From Paragorgia papillata (lineage: Eukaryota > Cnidaria > Anthozoa > Scleralcyonacea > Coralliidae): a stretch of DNA of 64,000 bases. The position numbers and the translations under genes are program-made. Location of the stretch: assembly GCA_035771165.1 (NCBI GenBank), contig JAWNZC010000294.1, forward strand, positions 62,001 through 126,000. Direction: 5' to 3'. The notes beneath the pieces are model-generated. The model did no database searches. It was not told where the DNA came from and worked only from the letters and a program-made list of their open reading frames with translations. This document shows, one piece after another, positions 34,741-62,829 of the stretch; within the stretch, counting starts at the first letter, position 1; every line of letters begins with the position of its first letter.

Positions 34741-35276
34741 AAGAATTAACGATCCCTCGCGGTGTACCAACCCGCGAGCGAACCCTTTACTCAATCCGCG
34801 AAACAACACATGGCAGTTGGCTAACTGTTATAAAACGAATGCAGATCGGAGGGATCGGTAGCTGACGTTGCGACCGCGGGAGAGACAAAGCTCAACCATG
34901 CAGCCGGATCCCACCAACTAACGGTGCCCCCTCCATCCCAGATATCAGTGCGGTCACCCATCCGACGATGGGGATGTAAACTAAGACAGGACACAGTACG
35001 CGGGTACTTACCCAAGCAGCAAAACTTATGTCAGTAGAACAGCCTACGTCGTCAGGTGGAAGAAAACTGAAAAGCAACAAAGCTAAAGAGAAGCGGGGTA
35101 AATCGAGCTGTAGGAATACTGCAGGGAAAAAGAAAACACGCTGAGAGAGCAACAGGAACGCTTGAGTTAGGACTAGCAGGCCCAAGCCGCGTAGGGATGG
35201 GATGGGTGGGGACAAAAAGCGAAGAAAGCAATCACAGGGCGGACGTACTGTCCTATATATAGTATAAACAAAGGGT
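34741..35276. other. GC-richer block of unknown nature
   Basis: Base composition differs sharply from its surroundings between about 34745 and 35230. Open frames exist on the minus strand (35015-34821 and 35215-34892) but overlap each other and show no domain. GGATGGGTGACCGC on the minus strand recalls a 5S box, but the rest does not fit 5S. I cannot identify it. Confidence 0.35.
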
Positions 35277-35445
35277 TATTAACTTCTTATTAACCGAGAG
35301 CGCGGTCATTACGGAAAAATATCAGACCGACGTCTTGGCAGTACGGACCGAGCCCGCAGGGCGAGGTCTGTACATAAAAGACCGAGGTCTGATATTTTCC
35401 CGTAATGACCAAGCGTACGAGGTTAATAAGAGGTTTATGATATGG
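35277..35445. repeat. Hairpin at the 3' side of the Crypton-like element
   Basis: CGGTCATTACGG, ATATCAGACC and GGTCTTTTATGTAC-type segments pair with CCGTAATGACC, GGTCTGATAT and the facing copy, forming a foldback of about 60-bp arms. A partly related sequence (CGGTCGTTACGGGAAA) lies upstream at 37549. The two may mark the ends of the Crypton-like unit. Confidence 0.55.
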
Positions 35446-35952
35446 CATTTTGAAACAAGAAAAATATATTACTTGCGTATAGACTATAGTGTGACAAAGA
35501 GTTACTATCAATTATAGAAATATCAGTTTGCTACGTATCCCCTCGTAAAAATTAATAATTTAGACATGAAAGTGAAAACAATCTGAATGTGAATAAAGTT
35601 GTTAAATAGGCCTTTAATTTTTATCCCAAACAAAAAAACTACAACAGGGGAAATCCTTTGCCGCGTGACTTTCACGTGACTATGACGCAATATTGTTTTA
35701 CAAAACTTGCAAAACCAGTTTATAATCCGGGTTTGATCAACAATCGAAGTTCAAATTCGTTCAAAACAAGCTGTTCGCATCTATATTAATTAATCTCTCT
35801 CAAGAAAGTGCAAAGACTTTCTTTAAACAAGTTAAAGCATTAAAAAGAATCAAGCAAAAGGGACATTCTTGGGGAGAAGCGAAAAGAAAATTCCATCAAA
35901 ACAGAAGAAGCAATTCGATCACCGTTAATAGAGCAAGTCTATTAAATATTCA

Positions 35953-37450
35953 TCAATCTTCGTCGTCACTTTCAATAATAACTCTTCTTTTATTGCCGCC
36001 TTGGATAATCTTGACTGGACCTTGAAAAATCTGAAACTGGCAGTCGGAAATATTCGCCCCTGCAAAAATGGCTTGGTTTTTTGTACTGTTGTCAGATCTC
36101 CCCTGGTTTATAGTAAGCGAATTCGAGTTAACTGTGCTTTGCTGGCTTGTGTCGTTACGAATTGCCATGGGCCAGGCTGTTGAACTTGCTGGAGTGGAGT
36201 TCAATTGTGGAAATGAAGCAACAACTGGAAATGATCATCATTTCCAGATAATACTGATTGCTGTGAAGCTGGAGCTCGGCTTAAAATTAACGACATCTGT
36301 CGCTGGTGCTCGACGCTGGCTGTTTTATATGCTTGTAGGCTTTCGAGCTTCTTGTGTTCACTCAGCTGTGCAACGTAGTTCTCTGGAGTATTAGCGTCCA
36401 AGAGTCGGGAAATACAGGTCTTACGGACTGAATGGTTGGTTATCTTTTTTCCAGGGTGCTCGATACCGGCGTTTTGGGCTGCCTTTGCCATAAATTTACC
36501 GAGTTCATTCTTACCGAGCGCGGACTTCATGTACCAAACTGGATTTTCAGGTGCTCGTCTGTTGTTTATGGCAAGTAAAAACGGTGCGTCGGGCTGGTTC
36601 ATTTCGGCTGGACGATGACTCAAGAACAACTTGTATAGTATTTAACAGGACATCGATCTGTGCCAGTAGCGTAAATTTTGGGCTGAAGCTGTCTCTGGTG
36701 GCTCCTTTTCTGGTTTTCGTGCCACGCTCGGAGAGCCAAACAAGCATTTCGCTATCATCCGTAGGGTCTTGTTGAAGGTTTACATCGCCCCACTTCATTT
36801 TCCGGCTTTCATCTTGAGCCCCAAACCCAAAGTGCATTGCCAGAAACCACCAGACAGCTCTTTGCAATGCTTCTGGGCTATTTTTTCCAAACTGTCCAGA
36901 CTGGAAAAGCATGTCTTCTTCTTCGGCGGTAACGGCCAGCGCTGCATTTGGCTTATTTCCTTTGCCCTTGTTGACTAGTGCCTTACGTTTAGCCGCAAGA
37001 ACTTTCCTTGACTTCGCGAATTATACGTCTTTGAGGATATTAATTGAAGACATGTGGTCAACAAGAAAGCGTTGTATGCTTCTTTGGATACCAGATAAAC
37101 TATCTGGCTCATATTCGTCGTCGTTTACTTTGCGGCCGTTGATGAAAAACTTGGACAACAAGCTCGTTTGAAGGTAAGCTCTCTATTACAATGTTGTTTT
37201 TTCCAATAGATGTTAGGTACCGCTGGAAAGTCTTTATATCACTTCTTGTCTTTTTCGTTGTATTGGCGCTCTGTTGACCCGATACGAACTTTTCAATTTC
37301 ATCTTGGCTGTTTTGCGACGAATGAACTTCACCGGCGTTGCCATGGTTGTCGTTTAAATCGAGGTTTAATGCATCTCGAAAACTTAGTTCGTCCGGATAA
37401 TAGAACTCGCTTTCCGAGTGTTATTCTTCTGACTCTGGTTCATGCATGAC
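35953..37450 (-). pseudogene. Crypton-like tyrosine recombinase (DUF3504 type), decayed
   Basis: Read on the minus strand in pieces. An N-terminal part contains KFVSGQQSANTTKKTRSDI, then a core-binding-like segment SKFFINGRKVNDDEYEPDSL. Next come LAAKRKALVNKGKGNKPNAA and a catalytic region with ALQRAVWWFLAMHFGFGA, DESRKMKWGDVNL, ERGTKTRKG, ITNHSVRKTCISRLLDA (the HxxR box) and LSEHKKLESLQAYK (LSxH in place of LSGH), ending GPVKIIQGG and an acidic tail at 35953. Crypton recombinases are mobile tyrosine recombinases. Lesions: TAA near 37416, a frameshift near 37165, TAA near 37021 and frame disruption near 36630-36655. It is therefore not functional. Upstream start not certain. Confidence 0.82.
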
Positions 37451-37645
37451 TTGGCACGGTTTAATTTTACTGTTGGATAATAATAAATTTATTTATTTTG
37501 AACTTTGTAGAGTTTGTTTTTGTTGTTTACAAAAAAACCGTAATCGACCGGTCGTTACGGGAAAGTAAGGACCGCTTGTCAGAGCGCCTGAGCCAATCAG
37601 AGTACATGATTTCACCGGAAGTAGCGCTTGCCATATAATAAACCT

Positions 37646-38189
37646 ATATAACGACCGCTGACACCGCTAATCGTTAGCTTCCTTTATTATAATAATAAAT
37701 ACATTTGATATAATACAGTATAAAGATAATATATAATTATAATTATAATATGCATGGTGTAATGAATTAACATAATATATATATAGATATATTAATTCTA
37801 TTTTCACGTAACTTTCGTCATTTTTATGCTCTTTGTTTAGAAGGCGAATGGCATATGATTTTCTCGTCGCCTTAAACCTTGCGAGTCGGGGATTTCGTCG
37901 AGATGCCACTTTGTTGAACATGCAGGGAGTGCATGCTCAGGTAAAGTTAGTCTTAGAGTGTTCAGTTTATACATCACTTCAATTTAATTTATAGCGGCGT
38001 CCTGACGAGTTAACGGTTTTGACGCAATGTTTTTAGCGCCAAACAGGGCACCGCTCTTTAGCATTGTCTTTGATCGATTCCATTGATTCGGTTAAAAAGA
38101 ATAATAGAAATCACTATTAATATTAAAAGTACAACGGAACACTGTGGTTCAAAAGGCTATTCTTAAAATGATAATACGGGTTTACTGCA
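37646..38189. other. Intergenic, no gene seen
   Basis: Very AT-rich (37680-37800), then unremarkable sequence without coding signal. Confidence 0.4.
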
Positions 38190-38352
38190 TACCTAGCTTT
38201 TACGCAGATCCGAACCACTAGCCTGACACTAGCGGGTTTAGCGCCTAGTTTATATGCGCAAACCCGACCCACTATCGGGTTTACAGCGTGGCTTTTACGC
38301 AAACCTGACTACTAGCGGGTTTCCTGTTTTATACGCAAACCCGACAACTACC
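38190..38352. repeat. Tandem repeat array A, about 40-bp unit
   Basis: About four degenerate units built on CGCAAACCCGAC, TAGCGGGTTTACAG and a CTTTTACG-like spacer. Each unit contains an internal inverted pair (AAACCCG / CGGGTTT). Array B with the same unit and orientation lies at 40690-40930. Confidence 0.7.
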
Positions 38353-39700
38353 CAGCTAGCCTAATAACGTTGTGAGAATGTTGTAGGAACGTTTGACTTA
38401 AGTTCTGAAAACGTTGCCATACAACGTTCTGACAACGTGATCATGGCCAGAAATCGAGGACAACATGGCGGCAAAGCATGCGCACTGAATCCCTTTTTAA
38501 TTAATTCAATATGGCGTCCTTCAATAGATTTCGTAAGGAGATATAAAGAACAATCATTTTCGGTTATTTATTATTGTAAATTCCAACATGCGAACGTCCA
38601 AAACTTCACCAAATTGAACAATCGTTCAGCACTACAATTTCTATTAAGTTTGGAGCGTCCTAAATAGGTTCCCGAGCCCCTCACAAGAATACCTCTTATT
38701 CGCTGTTTAAAGTCTATTAATCTGCTATATCACTTATTTTGGAGCTCCAATTTTGGCTGCTTCTGTGTTGTTTGTCCACGATGCGAACGTCTGAATTTGC
38801 TCGGGATGAACGTTACTTTGTTTTGCGGAGTTGTTCGTTCCACTTTTTCGTTGTTTAATAGGTTCCCAAAGACCTTAAAATGTACGATTTATTGCAGCCG
38901 AGTCGTTGTAATTTAATCCATCAAGCGCCGAGATAAATACTGAACTCGGCGTGAAGAAGCAATGCATTCCTCGATAATTTCGGGTTCCTGTGCGCCATTT
39001 CTTATGGAGCTGTTGTTAGGTTGCCAGGGTCTTAACCGCTGTTATTATTATTAAATGTGACTGTGGATTAGGAAATAATAACCGAAATTTATGCGGCAAT
39101 TTTTGTGAGTATGAGGGTACAGGCCTGTCTAGACGATTAAACCTTTTGTAATTTGATATTTGGGTAAGAAATGGGTCAATAAGACATTTTAACGAATAAC
39201 TCTACTTTAATTTATTGCTATAGACTTCTGTTTATAGCCGAAATGATCGATATTTAGCCATCAGAATTTTAAAATTAATATACCATCTAAATATGAGCCC
39301 ACAGGCCACTGTCGCTGAGTGTCCTGGATTTCTAGCCATGTTTGTCGACGTCGTCAGAACGTTACGATGAACGTTACGATTTAACACTACCTCAACCTTG
39401 CTACCACGTTACTGGTTTGTTGAAAAATCTTCGGAAATTTTTAGTATATTAAATCATTACCACAAGTCAAGCATTAATTTATTTCAAATAATCTTTATTA
39501 TTCATTACTCAACAATATCACAAAGGTTTTCTAGTCTTACGGCGGTGACAGCTCCAGTTGTTGACTGTTGCAATGTCAAGTTCTGTTTAAAAATTGTGTT
39601 CGCCTCTCTTGATTAACTACTTTCGATGGTTAATGTCCATACACTGGCTACAGAAGAAAGGGTAGAACATAGCCAGATGAATGTCTATATTATAAAATAT
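38353..39700. other. Sequence between tandem arrays, first part
   Basis: Starts with repeated AACGTT motifs (AACGTTGTGAGAATG near 38367). No ORF with a domain. It may be the interior of a non-coding element bounded by arrays A and B. Confidence 0.35.
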
Positions 39701-39702
39701 TA

Positions 39703-39842
39703 TAAAGAAAAGAAAAGAAAAGAAAAGAAAAAGAAAAAGAAAAAGAAAAAGAAAAAGGAAAAGGAAAAGGAAAAGGAAAAGGAAAAGGAAAAGGAAAAGG
39801 AAAAGGAAAACAAAAACGAAAACAAAAAGAAAAAGAAAAGAG
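39703..39842. repeat. Homopurine tract
   Basis: About 140 bp of almost pure purine on the plus strand, grading from AAAAG to AAAAAG to GGAAAA units. The long KE-type open frame it creates is not a gene. Such tracts can form triplex structures. Confidence 0.85.
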
Positions 39843-40689
39843 CTGATTTGTTTTGATTTTCAGGTCTATTTCATTGGTAAGAGATATTTATTCAATGAAC
39901 AGCTTAGCTGACTGATAGGCGCTCAAATGACATAGAAATATTTCAGTCTACTAGTTCTCTACAATTACGATAGAAAAATTCGTTCTAGTGACAAGGTAAA
40001 TCTTCCCTAAGATCAGGATCTGTCAACTCGCTATTTAAAAGCAAAACTTGCTATTAAGATAACGCACTATTATTTCAACAGTGTCTATAGCTATCATTTA
40101 AATATCTATACTAGTATACTTACTGTATTATCCATGTACTTGAAGGCTTTTTAGAATACCGTACCACAAACCAGGAAACCAATCTTGACGTGAGACAAGC
40201 TGCGACAGTTAATGCCAAAGAATAGTTTTGAATTTCGCGGTCAAAGTCTATGTTTGAAATTTGATCATGAAACATCTCGCATTTCAACAAAAACAATGTT
40301 CCAGAAAGGTTTCCTGAACGTGTCAGAACAACGTTGTAGAAAAACGTTCTACCAACGTTAATACAACGTCGTTGCCAATGTCTCTATAAAACTTCTCGAA
40401 TACTTCTTAAGTACATTTTTTAAGGTTGGCCACTAGAACATTAATTGATTGTAAGGTTAGTCCTTGGGTCAAAATTTCTCTAAAAGTATATTTCAAAAGC
40501 TTATTAGTTTTATAAGGAACGTCTGATAACGTTATATGTCAACGTAGTAATACAACGTTAAACGAGAACGTTCTCACAACGTACGTGTAACGTTGTGTGA
40601 CTTGATCTATTGTGGACTACAGAAAAACAAAGTTGTGACAAAGTTAGGTCCGACCTAACCAAAACCACAACCTAGATATGGCGTTACGA
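39843..40689. other. Sequence between tandem arrays, second part
   Basis: Rich in AACGTT palindromes from 40320 to 40610 (CAACGTTGTAG, ACGTTCTACCAACGTT, GAGAACGTTCTCACAACG). GTTCTCACAACGT is the inverted form of ACGTTGTGAGAATG at 38368. No coding sequence. Confidence 0.4.
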
Positions 40690-40932
40690 TTACGTTGTGT
40701 GCTAATAGCGGGTTCACAGCCTAGCTTATAGAAATCCCCAACGACTAGCGGGTTTACAGGTTTGCTTATACGCAAACCTGACAGCTAGCGAGTCAACATG
40801 CAGCCTAACTTATACGCAAACCCAACCACTATTATAGATTTACAGCCTGGCTTATACGCAAACCCGACTACTAGCGGTTTTACAGCTTGGCTTATACGCA
40901 AACCCGACTATACCAGCGGGTTTACTTACATG
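40690..40932. repeat. Tandem repeat array B, about 40-bp unit
   Basis: About five units with ATACGCAAACCCGACTA, CTAGCGGGTTTACAG and CCTGGCTT, matching array A at 38190-38352 in the same orientation. Confidence 0.7.
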
Positions 40933-41233
40933 CAGGCATTATTCTTGCTAAGTAAAACTCTACTTGATTTTTTATTCCAAGTATAATTTTATTACCAAGA
41001 ACATTTCTTGGTAAGTCAATTTATTCTTATTTCATGAAATAAAATTATTTTTGCTAAGAATTTTAGATTTTTTTTTGCACGAGATTATACGTAGGATAAT
41101 TCAAAAATAATTGCCACTAAATGCGATTTAATAGCGCCCACGCCGCTCAGGCGCCATTAAGTTGAGATGGCGGCGGTCTATTGCCATACTTTTAAGTTGC
41201 GTTTTTAAGTATTAAACTATGTCGAATTCTTCA

Positions 41234-41274
<41 letters not shown>

Positions 41275-41296
41275 ATATTTATCAATTTTTACTTAC

Positions 41297-59847
<18,551 letters not shown>

Positions 59848-59989
59848 CTAAAATGAGTAAGAAAATAAGTAAAGCGCATAAGAAGTTTCTCAAATAGAAA
59901 TAATTTATGAAAAAAATTGACGAAGCGCGGCCAGGATTATACATAATGAAAAGACAAACGTTCTCTGACCAAATATTTAAATTTAATTC

Positions 59990-60024
59990 AAGCTTTCGGC
60001 TGCCAGACTGCAGCCTTCAACAGG
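59990..60024 (-). repeat. Penelope 3'-tail hairpin (hammerhead-like, degenerate)
   Basis: On the minus strand CTGTTGA is followed by a 6-bp stem GGCTGC/GCAGCC and GAAAGC. The layout recalls a hammerhead core (CTGATGA-stem-GAAA) with one changed core base. It lies about 165 bp downstream of the GIY-YIG fragment on the same strand. Confidence 0.5.
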
Positions 60025-60188
60025 ATAATAAAAATGAAATATAAGACCTTATACATACAAATATTGTGGAACGCCTAGTAAGCTGATACAATGTTATTAA
60101 CTTAATGAGTTATTTTATTTAGTATAATGCTATACTGTTCGGGTAATGGTTTTGAGTTATTGTCCGATTCGGGAATCAATGCCGTGTG

Positions 60189-60650
60189 TCAAGACTCTAG
60201 TGTTCTCCTTGTCCTGTAGGTCCCCTTGTCAATGACTTTGCCACCTTCGAAGTCGATTCTATGGTCATTAGTCCACGCATGGTTTGCAATGTTTGAACCC
60301 GCTTTGTTTTGTTTAGCGTTTCTAATGTGTTCCTTTTTTCGTGTTTCAAAACATCTTCCGGTTTCGCCAATATAACTCCATTGACATTCTTTGCAATCAA
60401 TCTTATAAACAACATTAGTTTGTTTTTCGGAGTCAGGTCCTGTCTTTAGGTGACGGGAATTCTTGTTGGAGTGTTTTAACTGGTTTGTTGAAGACTTTGA
60501 TATCATACTTCCGCAAAACTCTAGTGAGCGTCTCAGTTAAAACTTTTATATATGGCAAAACAGCATAGTTGTTCGATGTTGTAGGCGGATCAACCAAGGC
60601 AAAAAATTCTCCGACCAATTCTTCCGGTGCTGGTATCTCTTCTTTAATCT
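60189..60650 (-). pseudogene. Penelope GIY-YIG nuclease fragment (frameshifted)
   Basis: Two minus-strand frames: LPYIKVLTETLTRVLRKYDI, KVFNKPVKTLQQEF (60618-60433), then KQTNVVYKIDCKECQWSYIG, ETGRCFETRKKEHIRNAK (60440-60189). The YKI..SYIG pair and the RCFETRKKEHIR helix are the GIY-YIG signature of Penelope-element endonucleases, which nick DNA for target-primed reverse transcription. The RT part is absent, a 5' truncation typical of retrotransposition. Confidence 0.8.
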
Positions 60651-61106
60651 TAAGATTAAGGGGTTCCTACTCAGGAGGATCAGGCAGATGCAATTTATGT
60701 TTGGAAGAGAAACTTTGTATCATGAAAGAAGACAAACACTTTTTACTCAATAAAAGATCAGAAATCATTTCGACATGCAGGCATAAAATTAAATTTAATA
60801 TCAACAATCTAAACAACAATCAAAACAAGGAAATGAGTTTGAGGAATCCACCGCCTACACGCCCACCTTTCGACCAAAACCATTTGAGGGATGCATTCAC
60901 TGTTTCACCACCCACACGCCCACCTTTCGACCAAAACCATTTGAGGGATGCATTCATTGTTTCACCGCCCACACGCCCACCTTTCGACCAAAACCATTTG
61001 AGGGATGCATTCATTGTTTCACCACCCACACGCCCACCTTTTGACCAAAACCATTTAAGCGGCCCACGAATCGAAACTACTCAGTCGCCTGAAGATCGCC
61101 CCGCGT
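60651..61106 (+). pseudogene. Penelope nuclease C-terminus with in-frame minisatellite
   Basis: Plus-strand frame RGSYSGGSGRCNLCLEEKLCI, HFLLNKRSEIISTCRHKIKF, then 3.7 copies of a 19-residue unit PPTRPPFDQNHLRDAFTVS, ending TQSPEDRPA and TGA. The CNLCLEEK and LLNKRSEIISTCRH blocks match the end of the 62301-61450 ORF. Only the part after the GIY-YIG fold remains. Confidence 0.75.
60849..61063. repeat. 57-bp coding minisatellite
   Basis: Unit containing CACGCCCACCTTTCGACC and TTGAGGGATGCATTCA, 57 bp (a multiple of 3), about 3.7 copies with only a few substitutions. It stays in frame with the Penelope ORF. Confidence 0.9.
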
Positions 61107-61124
61107 GAAACTGACAGTTGCGAC
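61084..61124 (+). ncRNA. Hammerhead-like motif a
   Basis: Stem I GTCGC (61084-61088)/GCGAC (61120-61124); core CTGAAGA (61089-61095); T; stem II CGC-CCC-GCG; T; GAA; stem III AC/GT with a 5-nt loop; cleavage position T61119. Core fits CUGANGA..GAA with a U.U where the first stem II pair is usually G-C. It overlaps the end of the plus-strand ORF, supplying its stop codon. Confidence 0.65.
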
Positions 61125-61224
61125 ACTCAACATTTTGAGGTAAGCCCACTTAAACTATACTATATTCGCTCTACCTTTATGGTATTGAGCACTTTCCGAC
61201 ATTCCGTGAACAAATTCACACCTG

Positions 61225-61257
61225 CTCGTTTGTATATATATATATATATATATATAT
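61225..61257. repeat. TA microsatellite
   Basis: (TA)n run just before hammerhead-like motif b, a common junction for these elements. Confidence 0.85.
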
Positions 61258-61260
61258 CAG

Positions 61261-61301
61261 TCGCCTGATGATCCCGTTTAGGGTGAAACCTCTGGTAGCG
61301 A
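61261..61301 (+). ncRNA. Hammerhead-like motif b
   Basis: Stem I TCGC (61261-61264)/GCGA (61298-61301); core CTGATGA (61265-61271); T; stem II CCC-GTTTA-GGG; T; GAA; stem III AC/GT with 5-nt loop; cleavage position A61297. No ORF upstream: a solo tail. The following about 110 bp matches the sequence after motif a (TATGGTATTGAGCACT in both). Confidence 0.65.
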
Positions 61302-61397
61302 AGACTTTAAGGTAAAACTATACTTCATACTTTGTATTTTGCTCTATCTATATATGGTATTGAGCACTCTCTAACATTTCGTGAACCAAAACTCACT

Positions 61398-61415
61398 TAT
61401 ATATATATATATATA
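61398..61415. repeat. TA microsatellite
   Basis: Short (TA)n run between motif b's tail and the minus-strand element ending at motif c. Confidence 0.8.
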
Positions 61416-61433
61416 GGTTAAATGAAGGAGTTT

Positions 61434-61477
61434 GTTACTACTCGGAGTTTCACGTTGTTACACGATCATCAGGCAAC
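61434..61477 (-). ncRNA. Hammerhead-like motif c
   Basis: Minus strand: stem I GTTGC/GTAAC (one G.T pair); core CTGATGA; T; stem II CGT-GTAACA-ACG; T; GAA; stem III AC/GT with 5-nt loop; cleavage position A61439. It overlaps the end of the 62301-61450 ORF; its T-GA after stem II is the stop codon. Confidence 0.65.
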
Positions 61478-62301
61478 TGAGTATGATCTGCTTCTCTTGT
61501 GGTGACATGACTCTGCTTGGAGGTGTTGATTGGGAGGGAGGTTGATTGGCGACGTATCACATTTTTCTTTCGGCATAAGTTCTTGGCATAAAATTTGTTT
61601 TCATGACGGCATTTTGAGACGATTTCTGCTCTTTTGTTCAGTAGGTTTTCATTATTGGCTTTCAAAATCTGTAATTTCTCTTCGAGGCAAAGCTTGCATC
61701 GGGTTGATCCGGCGGTGTACGGGGTGGCGCGTTTCAGTATAGACCAGGTGATAACAGGGTGATTGTCATTTCCCTTTAGTTGCCAAACGTATTTTGAAAG
61801 TTCTGTTTCGTTGGAATATCTTCGGTCATTAAAAGATTTCTGGTGGTTATTGTATCGCAACTTAAAACTGTTCGATGTCATCCCTATATACCGTTTTGTG
61901 GTCGGCTTACCGGCGCTTGTAACTTCGGCTTGGTAGATGACACATGCTGCCAAGCAGTTACCTTTCAACGGGCATTCGGTTTTCTTTCTACAGTTACATT
62001 TAACATCGTTGGATTCGGGGATGGGGTTCATTATGCATGATACGACTCGGGAATTATGTTTGGAGATGGCGCTCTTAACGCTATTCATGCAACTATAACT
62101 GACTTTTACATTGTTTCGGTTGAATATCTTGCCAAGTTTCGATGACAAGAAATGGCGGTCGATAAGATTCAAAAATTTGCGTCCAACATTGGTTTTGACA
62201 CTTTTACTAAACGGTGGCTTGAACCATATGATATTTCTCTTCCGATTCTTGTTTGGTACCTCTACCTCTAGGTATTGAGCACTCTGTCTCACCGCAGACA
62301 T
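61450..62301 (-). CDS. Penelope-type GIY-YIG nuclease fragment, open frame
   Basis: 283 intact codons. Upstream part KRNIIWFKPPFSKSVKTNVG, KFLNLIDRHFL, IFNRNNVKVSYSCMNSVKSA; a zinc-binding stretch CNCRKKTECPLKGNC; the GIY-YIG fold VIYQAEV..RYIGMTSNSFKLRYNNH; then NETELSKYVWQL, CKLCLEEKLQIL, LLNKRAEIVSKCRHENKFY and the tail TQLPDDRVTT. The nuclease would nick target DNA. RT is absent upstream, so this is a 5'-truncated insertion; ATG at 62301 may be incidental. The frame is unbroken, hence fairly young. Confidence 0.82.
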   Translation of the reverse strand: MSAVRQSAQYLEVEVPNKNRKRNIIWFKPPFSKSVKTNVGRKFLNLIDRHFLSSKLGKIFNRNNVKVSYSCMNSVKSAISKHNSRVVSCIMNPIPESNDVKCNCRKKTECPLKGNCLAACVIYQAEVTSAGKPTTKRYIGMTSNSFKLRYNNHQKSFNDRRYSNETELSKYVWQLKGNDNHPVITWSILKRATPYTAGSTRCKLCLEEKLQILKANNENLLNKRAEIVSKCRHENKFYAKNLCRKKNVIRRQSTSLPINTSKQSHVTTREADHTQLPDDRVTT

Positions 62302-62338
62302 TTACCTTACTTTGTTAATATATAGCGTGGTATACCAG

Positions 62339-62510
62339 GTGAGCATTTATATGCACACTTTTTTAGTGAAGGCCATAATGGGCTTGCCGATTTATCTGTA
62401 AACATTATTGATAGGACGAACACTTCTAATCCAACAGATCGAGAGGCATTCTGGACATTTAAATTAGATACTTTTACTCCCAAAGGATTGAACTTACGCG
62501 ATTTCATTTA
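62339..62510 (+). pseudogene. Penelope GIY-YIG C-terminal scrap
   Basis: Plus-strand reading ends HLYAHFFSEGHNGLADLSV, NIIDRTNTSNPTDREAFW and TFKLDTFTPKGLNLRDFI before TAA. This is the last helix region of another Penelope nuclease family (FxSxGHxG..IID..REAFW..LNLRDF). It is a heavily truncated copy. Confidence 0.72.
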
Positions 62511-62583
62511 AAGTATATGTTATTATTTTTCACTACCGCACTTGATAGACTATATAAGGCTCTGGCTTGTACATCTCATTTGA

Positions 62584-62611
62584 TTCTGAAGGGGCTGCAC
62601 CCCCGAAACGT
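62584..62611 (+). repeat. Penelope 3'-tail hairpin
   Basis: CTGAAGGGG-CTGCA-CCCCC-GAAACGTC: a 4-5 bp stem followed by CGAAACGTC, then AATAAAG. It resembles a hammerhead tail but lacks the full CTGANGA core, so it is listed as a hairpin only. Confidence 0.45.
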
Positions 62612-62649
62612 CAATAAAGAAGATTTTTGTAAACTGTTCCTCTCTGATG

Positions 62650-62675
62650 ATTTATATATATACATATACATATAC

Positions 62676-62713
<38 letters not shown>
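62650..62713. repeat. TA/CATA microsatellite at a Penelope 3' end
   Basis: (TATACA)n grading into (TA)n directly after the AATAAAG-containing tail of the truncated element. Confidence 0.9.
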
Positions 62714-62716
<3 letters not shown>

Positions 62717-62826
62717 ACAATTATACCATGAGCTCGAGTCGTATATGAGCTCATAGCGAACGAGGCGCTTCGCCGAGTTGGCTATGAGTTCATATACGAC
62801 GAGAGCAAATGGTATAATTGTTTTAT
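62717..62826. repeat. Palindrome (foldback), about 50-bp arms
   Basis: AACAATTATACCATGAGCTC and the inverted GGTATAATTGTT with internal GAACGAGGCGCTTCGCCGAG form one hairpin. A relative lies at 31662-31750, and AGCTCATATACC with TATGAGCTGATATAC recurs at 63546-63607. Confidence 0.7.
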
Positions 62827-62829
62827 AAT

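Noticed and set aside
34741..35230. 5S rRNA or snRNA gene
   Set aside because: Only a GGATGGGTGACCGC-like stretch matches; the rest does not follow a 5S or U-snRNA pattern.
36001..37171. Plus-strand ORFs over the Crypton region
   Set aside because: Shadows of the minus-strand recombinase, which has clear family motifs.
39626..39856. Lys/Glu-repeat ORF
   Set aside because: Direct translation of the homopurine tract; no start context or conservation evidence.
60849..61063. CRISPR-like repeat array
   Set aside because: Units are contiguous with no spacers, are in frame with a retroelement ORF, and the genome is eukaryotic.
62584..62611. Further hammerhead ribozyme
   Set aside because: The stem and CGAAACGTC fit, but the CTGANGA core is incomplete and stem I is weak.
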